DNA from: Alteromonas sp. KUL106
GTDB lineage: Bacteria > Pseudomonadota > Gammaproteobacteria > Enterobacterales > Alteromonadaceae
Length of the DNA: 64,000 bases
Assembly (NCBI RefSeq): GCF_009811415.1
Contig: NZ_BLIG01000050.1
Location: 1-64,000 of the forward strand
Direction: 5' to 3'
Shown: positions 8,280 through 17,299 of the stretch, one piece after another
Position numbering within the stretch: the first letter of the stretch is position 1
How the letters are laid out: each line of letters opens with the position of its first letter
The notes under the pieces: model-generated
What the model saw: the letters and a program-made list of their open reading frames with translations, nothing else
Told to the model about the DNA's origin: nothing
The model's database searches: none
Made by a program: the position numbers and the translations under genes

Positions 8280-10856
8280 TTAGCTACTCACCACAAAGAG
8301 CCCGCTCTCATCAGCGTCAATGCGAATGGTGGACTCTGGTATCAACTCACCAGCGAGTAATTGGTGCGCGAGTGGGTTTTCCACCTGCACCTGTATCGCC
8401 CTTTTAAGCGGACGTGCACCAAACACAGGGTCAAAACCTGCATCCGCCAATTTATCCATGGCTGCAGCGGAAAGCGTGAGCTTATACCCTTTTTCTGCAA
8501 GCCTTGCCCGAAGCGAGGCAAGCTGAATTTTTGCGATAGACTTGATTTGCTCTTTCCCTAACGGATGAAATACTACGATATCATCAACGCGGTTGATGAA
8601 CTCTGGCCTGAAATGCTGCCCAACCACATTCATTACCAGTGATTTCATCTCGTCATACTGATTTTCATTGTGCTTATCCTGAATGATGTCTGAGCCTAGG
8701 TTCGACGTCATGATAACCACGGTATTTTTGAAATCTACGGTGCGCCCTTGCCCATCGGTCAGTCTTCCGTCATCTAACACCTGCAGCAGAATGTTAAACA
8801 CATCAGGGTGGGCCTTCTCAACTTCATCTAACAGGATCACTGAGTATGGTTTGCGACGGACCGCTTCCGTTAGGTAACCGCCTTCCTCATAACCAACGTA
8901 GCCGGGAGGCGCCCCCACTAAACGCGCCACAGAATGTTTCTCCATAAATTCGGACATATCAATTCGAATCATGGCGTCTTCGGTATCAAACATAAAACCG
9001 GCTAATGCTTTACATAACTCCGTTTTCCCTACCCCGGTTGGGCCTAAGAAAAGAAAGGAGCCAATGGGACGATTAGGGTCAGCGAGTCCCGCTCTGCTAC
9101 GGCGGATTGCGTTCGATACCGATTGAACCGCTTCTTCTTGACCAACGACACGCTTGTGAAGCACATCTTCCATGCGGAGTAACTTTTCACGCTCGCCTTC
9201 CAGCATTCTAGCCACGGGAATCCCCGTCCATCGTGACAATACATCAGCAATTTCTGCGTCAGTCACTTTGTTTTTAAGTAACGTAGTTTCACGAGTTTCA
9301 TTTTCAGCCGCTTGTTCCAATTTCGCTTCAAGCTCAGGAATACGGCCGTATTGTAGCTCTGACATACGGTTAAGGTCAGACGCTCTTCGGGCAATTTCCA
9401 AGTCTAGCTTTGCTTGCTCAAGTTCCCCCTTAATGGTCTGAGTACCCTGCATGGCGTCTTTTTCATCCAGCCAAACTTTTTCAAGCTCTGAATACTTGGT
9501 TTCCGCTTGCTCACGCTCTAACTCGATCATCTCAAGACGTTTGTGGCTGGCATCATCCGTTTCTTTAGCTAGCGCCTGCTCTTCAAGCTTTAGTTGAATA
9601 ATACGGCGTTCTAAGCGGTCCATCTCTTCCGGCTTTGAGTCTATCTGCAAACGAATGCTAGAGGCCGCTTCATCAATAAGGTCAATCGCCTTATCTGGAA
9701 GTTGACGGTCGCTGATATAGCGGTGTGACAAACTGGCTGCGGCTACAATTGCTGGGTCAGTTATGTCTACTGAGTGATGAAGTTCGTAACGCTCTTTGAG
9801 CCCCCGTAAAATGGCAATGGTGTCTTCCACACTTGGCTCTTCAACCAAAACTTTTTGGAAACGGCGCTCAAGCGCTGCGTCTTTTTCAATATACTGACGA
9901 TATTCGTCTAGCGTAGTCGCACCCACACAATGAAGCTCGCCGCGGGCTAACGCCGGTTTTAACATATTCCCTGCGTCCATCGCTCCGTCGCCTTTCCCTG
10001 CCCCCACCATGGTGTGGAGTTCATCAACGAATAAAATGACACGGCCTTCTTCTTTCGCGAGCTCGTTCAACACCGCTTTCAGACGCTCTTCGAACTCTCC
10101 GCGATATTTAGCGCCGGCTACCAACGCGCCCATATCAAGAGCAAGCACGCGTTTGTTTTTAAGACCTTCTGGCACTTCACCGTTAATGATTCGCTGCGCT
10201 AAGCCTTCAACAATGGCTGTTTTGCCCACGCCCGGCTCGCCAATAAGCACCGGGTTGTTTTTAGTTCTGCGCTGCAACACTTGAACGGTTCTGCGTATTT
10301 CTTCATCACGACCAATAACGGGATCAAGCTTGCCTTGTTCAGCCCGTTCGGTTAAATCTGTGGTGTACTTCTCGAGCGCTTGACGAACATCTTCAGCATT
10401 AGGATCTGTAACTTTCTGACCACCACGCATATCATCGATGGCGCTTTCAATCGTGTCTTTGTTTATATTAAGGCTTTTAAGTATTTCACCCAATCGCCCC
10501 TTATCTTGAAGCGCCGCCAGTACAAAGATTTCAGATGTGATGTATTCGTCTTTTCTCTGCTGCGCTATTTTGTCGCAAAGGTTAAGTAGCACAACACTAT
10601 CTTTGCTTAACTGAACGTCACCGCCAATTCCTTCTATACGAGGAATTCTTTCAATTGCCTGGCTTAATGCTGAGCGCAGAGCGTTCACATTGATGTTTGC
10701 CTGATCTAGCAGCGGGCGCACTGAGCCTCCCTGCTGATTAAGCATGGCCGTCATTAAATGAACAGGTTCTATATATTGGTGATCTCGTCCTAATGCGAGT
10801 GATTGAGCGTCGGATATAGCGATCTGAAATTTACTGGTAAATCTATCTAGTCTCAT
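8280..10856 (-). CDS. clpB: ATP-dependent disaggregating chaperone ClpB
   Basis: Hexameric AAA+ disaggregase that works with DnaK/DnaJ/GrpE to rescue aggregated proteins in the cytoplasm after heat stress. At 858 residues it is full length. The order is N-terminal Clp repeat domain (1-145), first AAA+ module with Walker A GEPGVGKT (206-213), coiled-coil middle domain (about 405-525), second AAA+ module with GPTGVGKT, and the C-terminal ClpB small domain with [10 protein letters not shown]. In most gammaproteobacteria clpB follows pgeF/rluD, as here. I looked for a sigma-32 promoter in 10857-11030 and did not find a convincing one. Confidence 0.97.
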   Translation of the reverse strand: MRLDRFTSKFQIAISDAQSLALGRDHQYIEPVHLMTAMLNQQGGSVRPLLDQANINVNALRSALSQAIERIPRIEGIGGDVQLSKDSVVLLNLCDKIAQQRKDEYITSEIFVLAALQDKGRLGEILKSLNINKDTIESAIDDMRGGQKVTDPNAEDVRQALEKYTTDLTERAEQGKLDPVIGRDEEIRRTVQVLQRRTKNNPVLIGEPGVGKTAIVEGLAQRIINGEVPEGLKNKRVLALDMGALVAGAKYRGEFEERLKAVLNELAKEEGRVILFVDELHTMVGAGKGDGAMDAGNMLKPALARGELHCVGATTLDEYRQYIEKDAALERRFQKVLVEEPSVEDTIAILRGLKERYELHHSVDITDPAIVAAASLSHRYISDRQLPDKAIDLIDEAASSIRLQIDSKPEEMDRLERRIIQLKLEEQALAKETDDASHKRLEMIELEREQAETKYSELEKVWLDEKDAMQGTQTIKGELEQAKLDLEIARRASDLNRMSELQYGRIPELEAKLEQAAENETRETTLLKNKVTDAEIADVLSRWTGIPVARMLEGEREKLLRMEDVLHKRVVGQEEAVQSVSNAIRRSRAGLADPNRPIGSFLFLGPTGVGKTELCKALAGFMFDTEDAMIRIDMSEFMEKHSVARLVGAPPGYVGYEEGGYLTEAVRRKPYSVILLDEVEKAHPDVFNILLQVLDDGRLTDGQGRTVDFKNTVVIMTSNLGSDIIQDKHNENQYDEMKSLVMNVVGQHFRPEFINRVDDIVVFHPLGKEQIKSIAKIQLASLRARLAEKGYKLTLSAAAMDKLADAGFDPVFGARPLKRAIQVQVENPLAHQLLAGELIPESTIRIDADESGLFVVSS

Positions 10857-11030
10857 AATCTCAACCTAAAAGATGAACAATTATTTATGAACTAGTTATG
10901 TAGGCAGTGGAATAATGATTCAAGTATTAGCGTCAAAAGTTCGCTAAAAAGATGTAAAAGACTGATGGGAGTTTGATTTAGCGCAATAGTTTAGCGTTTC
11001 TTAGTCTGTGATGACCAAGACAAATAAACA

Positions 11031-11786
11031 TTAGCGCATGCCAATAACACTGACCATTCTACCTGTGGTCCGTTTTTGTTGATGCGTCGCTCTTCGGTGA
11101 GAGTAAAAGCGGTGCTCGTTTGAGTACGTGCATAAATGACTTTGTGTTATATTTTCTACGCCCGCTTGCTCTAGCTGTGCCTGCGCTATACCGGGTAAGT
11201 TCAGTAAATATTTACCGTGGTTGCTACTTGGCGTTACTGCCCCACGAATATGACGAAACAAACCAGCCACGTCTGTGTCGACTTCATAGCACGTTTGACT
11301 GATAGCGGGTCCAATCCACGCGATAATTTCTTTCGATGGGCAGTTGAAATATGAAACAGCATTTTTAATGATGTTTGTCTCAAGCCCTTTCCAGCCGGCG
11401 TGAACTGCCGCTACTGCTCGCCCTTGCTTGTCACATAATAAGATAGGCACACAGTCAGCGGTCATAACTGCACAGAATTGTGATTTTGACGTCGAAAAAG
11501 CAGCATCTGCAGTAGTATCTACAGTTGGCAGAGAAACTACACGGTTGCTGTGAGTTTGCTCTAGCCATGTGATCTTTTCGCTATGAGGCAAAATCTGTCG
11601 ATTAGCGTTCACCAACAGCAAATCATCGCCCACATGTGCGCCAACGTTTAAGCCCGCAAAATCGCCTATGCTAACGCCACCCGCTCGCGTCGTTGTATAA
11701 GCCACCACATTTGGCGGACACGACCACTCGGGAATAACAAGATCAAGCTCCACTGATGTTAATGGTTCTGATTGTGAGTTTTGCAT
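11031..11786 (-). CDS. pgeF: Peptidoglycan editing factor PgeF (YfiH/laccase-domain family)
   Basis: A 251-residue cytoplasmic protein of the multicopper-polyphenol-oxidase (YfiH) fold. In E. coli it is needed to keep L-Ser out of peptidoglycan stem peptides; purified family members also act on phenols or nucleosides. The motifs TADCVPILLCD, VHAGWKGL and RFYSHRR supply the conserved His/Cys metal site. It lies 15 bp downstream of rluD and is probably co-transcribed with it, the usual rluD-pgeF-clpB order. Confidence 0.88.
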   Translation of the reverse strand: MQNSQSEPLTSVELDLVIPEWSCPPNVVAYTTTRAGGVSIGDFAGLNVGAHVGDDLLLVNANRQILPHSEKITWLEQTHSNRVVSLPTVDTTADAAFSTSKSQFCAVMTADCVPILLCDKQGRAVAAVHAGWKGLETNIIKNAVSYFNCPSKEIIAWIGPAISQTCYEVDTDVAGLFRHIRGAVTPSSNHGKYLLNLPGIAQAQLEQAGVENITQSHLCTYSNEHRFYSHRRATHQQKRTTGRMVSVIGMR

Positions 11787-11801
11787 AGGCTAAGCGATCC
11801 G

Positions 11802-12785
11802 TTACAGCATATCCTGTGGATTTTCCTCAGTATCTTTCTTGACTGCTCTCAGCATGTCCTGCATATCCTGAGGTAAAGGCGCTTTCCATGTCATCCATTC
11901 CTCTGTTTCAGGATGGAACAGAGAAAGCTGAGCAGCGTGAAGTGCCTGACGTTTAAAACCACGAAGTGCAGTGATAAATTCTTCTGACGCCCCTTTTGGT
12001 AAACGAGGTCGGCCACCGTAAACCTGGTCACCCAATAGCGGATGCTTAATGTGGGCCATGTGCACACGAATTTGATGAGTACGGCCAGTCTCAAGCTTCA
12101 GACGTAAGTGCGTATACGCTCTAAACTTTTCAATCACGCGGAAATGCGTTACTGCGGGCTTGCCCATTTCGCGAACAGCCATATGCGTGCGTTTTGTCGC
12201 GTGTCTTCCTATCGGTTCATCAACGATACCGCCGGCTACCATTGTGCCTAGTGCTATCGCTTCATATTCACGGCTCATTTCTCGACGCTGCAGTTGGTCT
12301 ACAAGGTGTGTTTGCGCCGGAATAGTTTTCGCAACGACCATTAAGCCAGTTGTATCTTTATCAAGGCGATGCACGATACCTGCGCGAGGAACTTTGTCAA
12401 TGTCAGGCACATGATTTAAAAGTGCGTTAAGCACGGTACCACTCGGGTTACCTGCACCGGGGTGCACAACCAGGTCGGCGGGTTTATTTATCACTAAGAT
12501 ATGCTCGTCTTCATAAACGATATTTAACGCAATATCTTGCGCTTCGCTTGTGACTTGCACCTCCATTTCGGCACTAACAGTAACGAGCTCGTCCATTTGC
12601 ATTTTGTGGCGAGGGACGGTGATTACCTCACCATTTACCGCAACATTCCCATCTTGAATCCACGTTTTTAGCTTAGAACGAGAATATTCAGGGAACAAAT
12701 CAGCCAAAACCTGATCTAACCGTAAACCAAAATGCGTAGCTTCCGTTGAAGCTTCTAGTTGTATTGTGTTCAGCGACTTTGTCAT
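11802..12785 (-). CDS. rluD: 23S rRNA pseudouridine(1911/1915/1917) synthase
   Basis: Converts three uridines in helix 69 of 23S rRNA to pseudouridine during late 50S assembly. The 327 residues include an N-terminal S4 RNA-binding domain (about 20-80) and an RluA-type catalytic domain. The catalytic aspartate is D142 in HRLDKDTTGL. GRTHQIRVH follows, as expected. The C-terminus is rich in Asp, Glu and Met and is variable in the family. It is divergent from bamD across 186 bp, the usual arrangement. Confidence 0.95.
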   Translation of the reverse strand: MTKSLNTIQLEASTEATHFGLRLDQVLADLFPEYSRSKLKTWIQDGNVAVNGEVITVPRHKMQMDELVTVSAEMEVQVTSEAQDIALNIVYEDEHILVINKPADLVVHPGAGNPSGTVLNALLNHVPDIDKVPRAGIVHRLDKDTTGLMVVAKTIPAQTHLVDQLQRREMSREYEAIALGTMVAGGIVDEPIGRHATKRTHMAVREMGKPAVTHFRVIEKFRAYTHLRLKLETGRTHQIRVHMAHIKHPLLGDQVYGGRPRLPKGASEEFITALRGFKRQALHAAQLSLFHPETEEWMTWKAPLPQDMQDMLRAVKKDTEENPQDML

Positions 12786-12971
12786 AACACCATTGATTAC
12801 GTCTAAAAAAGGGTATTATAACAAGGATTCACGCTGTACACTGCCTTGTTTACGTTTTTGTATGGTTTTTCTCACCGTTAGTACGTTAGAATGCAACTAG
12901 AGTGTTGTTGTTTAACACATGAGCTTAGACAGCGAAGTACTAAAACTGTTTAGCAGGAAAATAGAATTATT

Positions 12972-13736
12972 ATGAAATCATTTCGTCTACTGGCTCCCGT
13001 TTTATTGGGTGCTATGGTGTCTGTCGCAGGATGTAGTTCTTCAGACAATGAAGAAAAAGCCGTTTTAGCTAACATGGGTGCGCAGCAACTGTACGATAGA
13101 GCGAAGCAAAGCATGGAAGTGGGTAACTTCAGTGCAGCAGCGCAAACCTTAAGTGCACTAGACTCGCGTTATCCATTCGGTCCGCTTTCTCACCAGGTAC
13201 AACTCGACTTGATTTATAGCTATTATAAATCAGGTAAGAATGAGGAAACCCTTGCAACTATCGATAGGTTTATTCGTCTAAACCCGAATCATTCAGACGT
13301 GGACTACGCTTACTACATGCGCGGATTAACAAACATGGAATCCGACAGTAACTTGTTTCAAGAATTGATGAATATCGACCGCACTGACAGAGATCCCTCT
13401 AAATCTCGTCAAGCTTTTGAAGATTTCCGTAGGCTGATTCAGCAATACCCCGATAGTAAGTATGCTGCAGATGCAAAGCAACGTATGGTTCACATTAAAG
13501 ACCGCTTAGCGCGTTATGAGATTGCCATTGCCCGTTTCTACATGAGACGCCAAGCTTACGTTGCAGCAGCAAATCGAGGACGGTATGTCATTGAGCACTT
13601 CCCTAACACAACACAGGTTCAGCAAGCGCTTGAAATTATGGTTTCAAGTTATGAACAACTTGGCCTTGAGGAATTGCGTAATAATGCAATGAAGACGCTT
13701 AAACTCAACTACCCAGATAGTGAGTTTATTGGCTAG
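12972..13736 (+). CDS. bamD: Outer membrane assembly lipoprotein BamD
   Basis: Essential TPR lipoprotein of the BAM complex, which inserts beta-barrel proteins in the outer membrane. The 254-residue protein has a lipoprotein signal peptide with lipobox SVAGC (acylated C21). TPR-type repeats follow (QLYDRAKQSMEVGNFSAAAQTLSAL..., YPFGPLSHQVQLDLIYSYYK). The conserved YPDSKYAADAKQRM segment is present. It is monocistronic, ending at a strong terminator. Confidence 0.95.
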   Translation: MKSFRLLAPVLLGAMVSVAGCSSSDNEEKAVLANMGAQQLYDRAKQSMEVGNFSAAAQTLSALDSRYPFGPLSHQVQLDLIYSYYKSGKNEETLATIDRFIRLNPNHSDVDYAYYMRGLTNMESDSNLFQELMNIDRTDRDPSKSRQAFEDFRRLIQQYPDSKYAADAKQRMVHIKDRLARYEIAIARFYMRRQAYVAAANRGRYVIEHFPNTTQVQQALEIMVSSYEQLGLEELRNNAMKTLKLNYPDSEFIG

Positions 13737-13757
13737 ACGTTATCTTGCCCAAAGAGT

Positions 13758-13796
13758 GAAACAAAAAACGCACAAAATGTGCGTTTTTTTGTTTCA
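13758..13796 (+). terminator. Terminator between bamD and the ChrR gene
   Basis: The stem runs GAAAC-A6-CGCACA, loop AAA, TGTGCG-T7-GTTTC, one base short of perfect over 17 bp. T and A tracts lie on both sides, so it can act in both directions. The bamD stop is at 13736 and the convergent chrR stop at 13856. Confidence 0.88.
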
Positions 13797-13855
13797 AGCC
13801 ATACTGTTAGCGTTCGTCGTTTACTTATCAGGACATGCGAAAATAAAGTAACGAT

Positions 13856-14569
13856 TTACCTGAAAAACAAATGACTGAATGGATTTAATAGACGTGCTAA
13901 ACCGGAAGTGAAATGTAGTGGTTGATCGACAATACTAAACACCAGGCATCCCTCTTTACCCTCAGCTTTGGGTGTGTGAGTTTTCTCACCGTTCATAAAG
14001 ATAAAGTCGCCAGTGTCGTAACGGCTAAGACCATCGCTAAATTCACCATCAATAACCAACGTATACTCAGTTCCTCGATGGGTGTGCTCTGGAACGCTGC
14101 CACCGCTTCCCATAAATATAAAGTTCGCGACGCCTTGGTTACCTAAATCAACAGGCGCTTGCCAAAGTTTGCCAACCAAACTCGACCAGTTGCCTGTTTT
14201 ATCGATATACCGGTGTAACGTTCTAGGCAACGTGAACGTTCTGCCGTCTAACTCAATGGTACTCGCGCCAGGTTTCGAATGATGACTCACCGAGGCCGTT
14301 ACAACGCTCTCAGGCTGTTTATCTGAGGGCAGTGCCGTAATCTGCGCCAGCATATCACCAAATTGAAAAGCCATATCACCGCTGTCATCCAATTTAGCAC
14401 TCGCCGAGGAAACCATTTGTGCGGCAAGGCTTTCCGTTTCAATCTCGACAAAGCGCTGACATTTTTCACACATGTCACAATGCGCGGATACCATCAGCGA
14501 TATAGCAGGTGTCAGTGTGCCCTCAACAAAATCAGACAACTGTCGGGCACTAGGGTGAAACTTAATCAT
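13856..14569 (-). CDS. chrR: ChrR-type zinc anti-sigma factor with cupin domain
   Basis: Anti-sigma factor that holds the adjacent ECF sigma factor inactive until singlet oxygen or related stress. The 237 residues show both known ChrR parts. The N-terminal zinc anti-sigma domain has H5 and H30-x3-C34-x2-C37. The C-terminal cupin has the metal set H162, H164, E168 and H198 (EHTHRGTEYT and KTHTPK). In Rhodobacter sphaeroides the cupin senses singlet oxygen and the N-domain binds the sigma factor. Its start overlaps the sigma gene stop by 8 bp, so the two are translationally coupled. All key metal ligands are present, so it should be functional. Confidence 0.88.
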   Translation of the reverse strand: MIKFHPSARQLSDFVEGTLTPAISLMVSAHCDMCEKCQRFVEIETESLAAQMVSSASAKLDDSGDMAFQFGDMLAQITALPSDKQPESVVTASVSHHSKPGASTIELDGRTFTLPRTLHRYIDKTGNWSSLVGKLWQAPVDLGNQGVANFIFMGSGGSVPEHTHRGTEYTLVIDGEFSDGLSRYDTGDFIFMNGEKTHTPKAEGKEGCLVFSIVDQPLHFTSGLARLLNPFSHLFFR

Positions 14570-15173
14570 TGTCGTTCAGCATAACCTTTAAACGTTGAAG
14601 CGCTAGGCGTGTTCTCGACTTTACCGTGCCAAGAGGAATGGAAAGCTCATCAGCGACTTCTTGTTGCGACTTGCCATCAATGTAAATGGCTTCAACTACC
14701 GCTTTTTGCTTAGCGGGTAGCGATTCAAACATAAACCCTATTTGCTCAAGTGTAACCTGCTCATCAAGCGACGTTTCATTAGCATCAGCAGTCTGTTCGC
14801 AAAGTACCGGCCATAAGTCATCAGAGCATACATCTTCTTTTCTATTCTGAAGCTTACGTAACATATCGAAGCGGATGTTTCTCGCTATCGTGAAAATCCA
14901 TGTAGAAGGTGAACCTTTTTCAGAATTAAATAAGTGCGCTTTCTGCCACACATTCGACATCGTATCTTGCACCAATTCCATCGCTAGTGCCTCATTGCCC
15001 ATTTGTTTCAAAGCATAGGAGCGTAGACGCGGCGCAAAGTAGTTAAATACTCTGGCAAATGAACGTTTGCATCGAGCTTCTGCAACCGCTACCAAGTAAT
15101 CAGACATTTCGGTAGCACACTCTTTTGGTTTGATTGTGCTGTTACTTTGTTCTAGTGGAATTCCAACTAACAT
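14562..15173 (-). CDS. ECF sigma factor, RpoE/ECF11-like partner of ChrR
   Basis: A 203-residue group IV sigma factor. Region 2 is visible as LVQDTMSNVWQKA and STWIFTIARNIRFDMLRK. Region 4 is visible as LPAKQKAVVEAIYIDGKSQQEVADELSIPLGTVKSRTRLALQRLK. Coupling to a ChrR cupin anti-sigma marks it as the singlet-oxygen-response type (ECF11). It is not the envelope-stress RpoE, which is encoded at 53838-54416. Its likely targets are the divergent genes 15294-20564. I could not find a matching promoter in front of the sigma gene itself. Confidence 0.88.
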   Translation of the reverse strand: MLVGIPLEQSNSTIKPKECATEMSDYLVAVAEARCKRSFARVFNYFAPRLRSYALKQMGNEALAMELVQDTMSNVWQKAHLFNSEKGSPSTWIFTIARNIRFDMLRKLQNRKEDVCSDDLWPVLCEQTADANETSLDEQVTLEQIGFMFESLPAKQKAVVEAIYIDGKSQQEVADELSIPLGTVKSRTRLALQRLKVMLNDND

Positions 15174-15293
15174 AAGATCCGTCCGCTTTTCTGTTTTGGT
15201 TGTATCATTCTACGACGTTGTGACTTAAAGCGAAGGCTAATTTCGCCAATATTCGATTACGATTTTGTAATGTAGCTTCAGCAAATTTTCAAG

Positions 15294-15869
15294 CTACCCA
15301 ATTAACCCCGAGAGATAATTTAACAAGCTTGTACATTCTCTCTGAGCTAAAAAATGTTGCTTCTGAGACCCATCTACAGGTAGAAGTTCCAACCAGCGAT
15401 TCAACACCCAACTGGGGCTGTCAAACTTTGGTGCCTCATAAAGTGATGACAATTCTTCATAGTTACCGAATATTTCTTTAAGCCGCTCGTCCATAGGCGC
15501 TATTTGTTGAGGTGCCAAATCACACTGCCATTGGGGTATAGGCTTGCAACTTCCTGTGCGAAGACCATCGTGTTCAGCCTCGATGTTGCTGACCTCAACT
15601 AAGTGGGAACCAGCAACCTTTATGCCAAGCAATCCATCGTCGAGCATATCGAAGTCAACAACCTGCGCATACGTTCCGATCTTATGTATGTGCTGGTTCG
15701 TTTCTTTGTCGCCATTCGCATTGAGCATACACATGACAAAGCCTTTGTTTTCGGCACATGCCTGTTTGACCATGCGCACATATCGCGGCTCAAAAATTCG
15801 CAACGCCATTCTACCTTCTGGCAGTAGGTGAGCAGATAAAGGGAATAAAGGAAATCGTTCTACACTCAT
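15294..15869 (-). CDS. Lon N-terminal (substrate-binding) domain protein
   Basis: A stand-alone 191-residue protein resembling only the N-terminal substrate-recognition domain of Lon protease (FPLFPLSAHLLPEGRMALRIFEPRYVRM near the start). It has no AAA+ or protease domain. Function is not established; binding of damaged protein is a guess. The start is the ATG at 15869, with GGAAG eight bases upstream, rather than the in-frame ATG at 15890, which would leave almost no leader behind the candidate ECF promoter at 15897-15925. It sits between the sigma gene and the lipid operon, so it probably belongs to the same regulon. Confidence 0.8.
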   Translation of the reverse strand: MSVERFPLFPLSAHLLPEGRMALRIFEPRYVRMVKQACAENKGFVMCMLNANGDKETNQHIHKIGTYAQVVDFDMLDDGLLGIKVAGSHLVEVSNIEAEHDGLRTGSCKPIPQWQCDLAPQQIAPMDERLKEIFGNYEELSSLYEAPKFDSPSWVLNRWLELLPVDGSQKQHFLAQRECTSLLNYLSGLIG

Positions 15870-15896
15870 AATCAACACTTCCAAAAACATGGAATT

Positions 15897-15925
15897 ACTT
15901 ACGCAAGTGGGTACAAATAGGATCG
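15897..15925 (-). promoter_or_regulatory. Candidate ECF11-type promoter for the Lon-domain gene
   Basis: CGATCC (15925..15920), an 18-bp spacer, then TAAGT (15901..15897). The consensus I recall for R. sphaeroides RpoE is TGATCC-N18-TAAGA, so 9 of 11 positions match with the exact spacer. Transcription would begin near 15890, about 20 bases before the chosen start codon, which keeps the GGAAG site in the leader. Confidence 0.45.
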
Positions 15926-15960
15926 AATGGGAATTTTTTTCACAGGTAATTTTAAATCCG

Positions 15961-15989
15961 TGATCTTAGTTACCTCATTTGCTGTAATT
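15961..15989 (+). promoter_or_regulatory. Candidate ECF11-type promoter for the fatty-acid operon
   Basis: TGATCT (15961-15966), an 18-bp spacer, then TAATT (15985-15989). It faces the five-gene operon starting at 16126, with a leader of about 130 bases. It pairs with the divergent candidate at 15897-15925, which has the same spacer. The -10 match is weaker than that of its partner. Confidence 0.4.
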
Positions 15990-16125
15990 TAGTTTTTATA
16001 AAATAACATTAACAGACACAAGATCAGGTACTTGCGATTAGCTTTTAAAAAAACGATAAATGCCACACGTTGAAGGCGTCGCTTTTTAGAAGTGAGAGTA
16101 ATGGTATTTATGATACAAGTAAGGG

Positions 16126-16572
16126 GTGTCAATGGGCGTCATAGAGCGGTTTTGTAAAATTTACACAGATATATGTCAAATATCTCCAGATGATCTCGAC
16201 AGCATTTACGCGAACGATGTTGTTTTTATCGATCCTATTACGACACACAGAGGAATTGGAGAAGTAAAACATTACTTTTCAAATCTGCTGGAGCAAGCCG
16301 AGAGTTGTAAATTCGATATTGCGGACGTCTTTAATTGCAGTACCGGTAACCCAACACACACTCAGGTCTCACATGTGGTGAATTGGACAATGCACTTGAC
16401 GTTAAAAGGAAATAACAAGCACATCACGCTAGATGGCACCACACAACTTAATGTTGTCAACGACAGCATTGTTTACCACAAAGACTACTATGACTTGGGC
16501 GAAATGGTTTATGAGCACGTACCCATCTTAGGTTTTGTCATAAAGAAGATTAAAGGGAAACTTGCATCGTGA
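16126..16572 (+). CDS. NTF2-like (SnoaL-type) protein, first gene of fatty-acid operon
   Basis: A 148-residue protein with the pattern of NTF2-like alpha+beta barrel proteins: IERFCKIYTDICQISPDDLDSIYANDVVFIDPI near the start and LDGTTQLNVVNDSIVYHKDYYDLGEMVYEHVP near the end. There is no signal peptide and no recognised catalytic set. NTF2-like genes head similar ECF-linked clusters in other marine gammaproteobacteria (from memory). Its stop codon overlaps the GTG of the next gene in a GTGA junction, so the two are coupled. A role in binding a lipid or a partner enzyme is inference. Confidence 0.75.
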   Translation: MSMGVIERFCKIYTDICQISPDDLDSIYANDVVFIDPITTHRGIGEVKHYFSNLLEQAESCKFDIADVFNCSTGNPTHTQVSHVVNWTMHLTLKGNNKHITLDGTTQLNVVNDSIVYHKDYYDLGEMVYEHVPILGFVIKKIKGKLAS

Positions 16573-17288
16573 AAACAATATTGATTACTGGCGCGACGTC
16601 AGGCATAGGTAAAGCCCTTGCCTTACATTCGGCTGACAAAGGTTATCGCGTTATAGCGTGTGGAAGAAACAAAGAAGCGCTAGATGAACTGAGCCGCCAT
16701 AATAATATCGACTCGTGTCAGTTTGACGTGACAGACCTTGAAGACGCGCGCCGAGCATTAGCAACGTTGACATTCGATATTGCGGTATTAAATGCGGGTA
16801 CCTGTGAGTATGTTGATATCGACAGCTTTGAACCTGACATGTTTAGACGGGTGTTTGAACCCAATTTCTTTGGCGTCGTCAATTGTGTGGACGCGCTGCT
16901 ACCTAAGTTAAAGCAGGGGGACAAGCTTGTCATTGTAGATAGCATGGCGCGGCTGCTTCCCTTTACTAAATCGCAAGCCTACGGGGCGAGCAAGGCCGCG
17001 CTACATTACTTTACTAAATCACTAGAAGTTGACCTTCATCACAAGGGCGTAAAAGTTCAGGCAGTATCCCCTGGATTTGTAGAAACGCCTTTAACAGACA
17101 AAAATGATTTTGAAATGCCAATGAAAATCAGTGCAGAAGAAGCAGCAGAAGCTATGCTTTCTGGCATTGAGAAGGATAAACAAACGGTATTCTTCCCAAG
17201 GATTTTTGGCTTTATTCTACGATTTATGCACATACTGCCCACATCGATACAGAAACGCTTATCTCTGTCGATGCGAAAAAAACAATAA
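16569..17288 (+). CDS. Short-chain dehydrogenase/reductase (SDR)
   Basis: Classical SDR of 239 residues using NAD(P). The cofactor motif TGATSGIG is at 7-14, NAG at 75-77, catalytic S125, Y138 and K142 (YGASK). The GTG start overlaps the preceding stop. The C-terminal region (FPRIFGFILRFMHILPTSIQKRLS) is hydrophobic and basic and may associate with the membrane, which would suit a lipid-linked substrate. The substrate is unknown. Operon context points to an oxidised or unsaturated acyl chain. Confidence 0.85.
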   Translation: MKTILITGATSGIGKALALHSADKGYRVIACGRNKEALDELSRHNNIDSCQFDVTDLEDARRALATLTFDIAVLNAGTCEYVDIDSFEPDMFRRVFEPNFFGVVNCVDALLPKLKQGDKLVIVDSMARLLPFTKSQAYGASKAALHYFTKSLEVDLHHKGVKVQAVSPGFVETPLTDKNDFEMPMKISAEEAAEAMLSGIEKDKQTVFFPRIFGFILRFMHILPTSIQKRLSLSMRKKQ

Positions 17289-17299
17289 GAGATGAAAGA

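Noticed and set aside
10857-11030. Sigma-32 heat-shock promoter for clpB
   Set aside because: A CTCCCAT-like box is present on the minus strand, but no CTTGAA-like box lies at the right distance.
15174-15293. ECF11 autoregulatory promoter before the sigma gene
   Set aside because: No TGATC-N18-TAA match at acceptable quality was found; autoregulation cannot be claimed.
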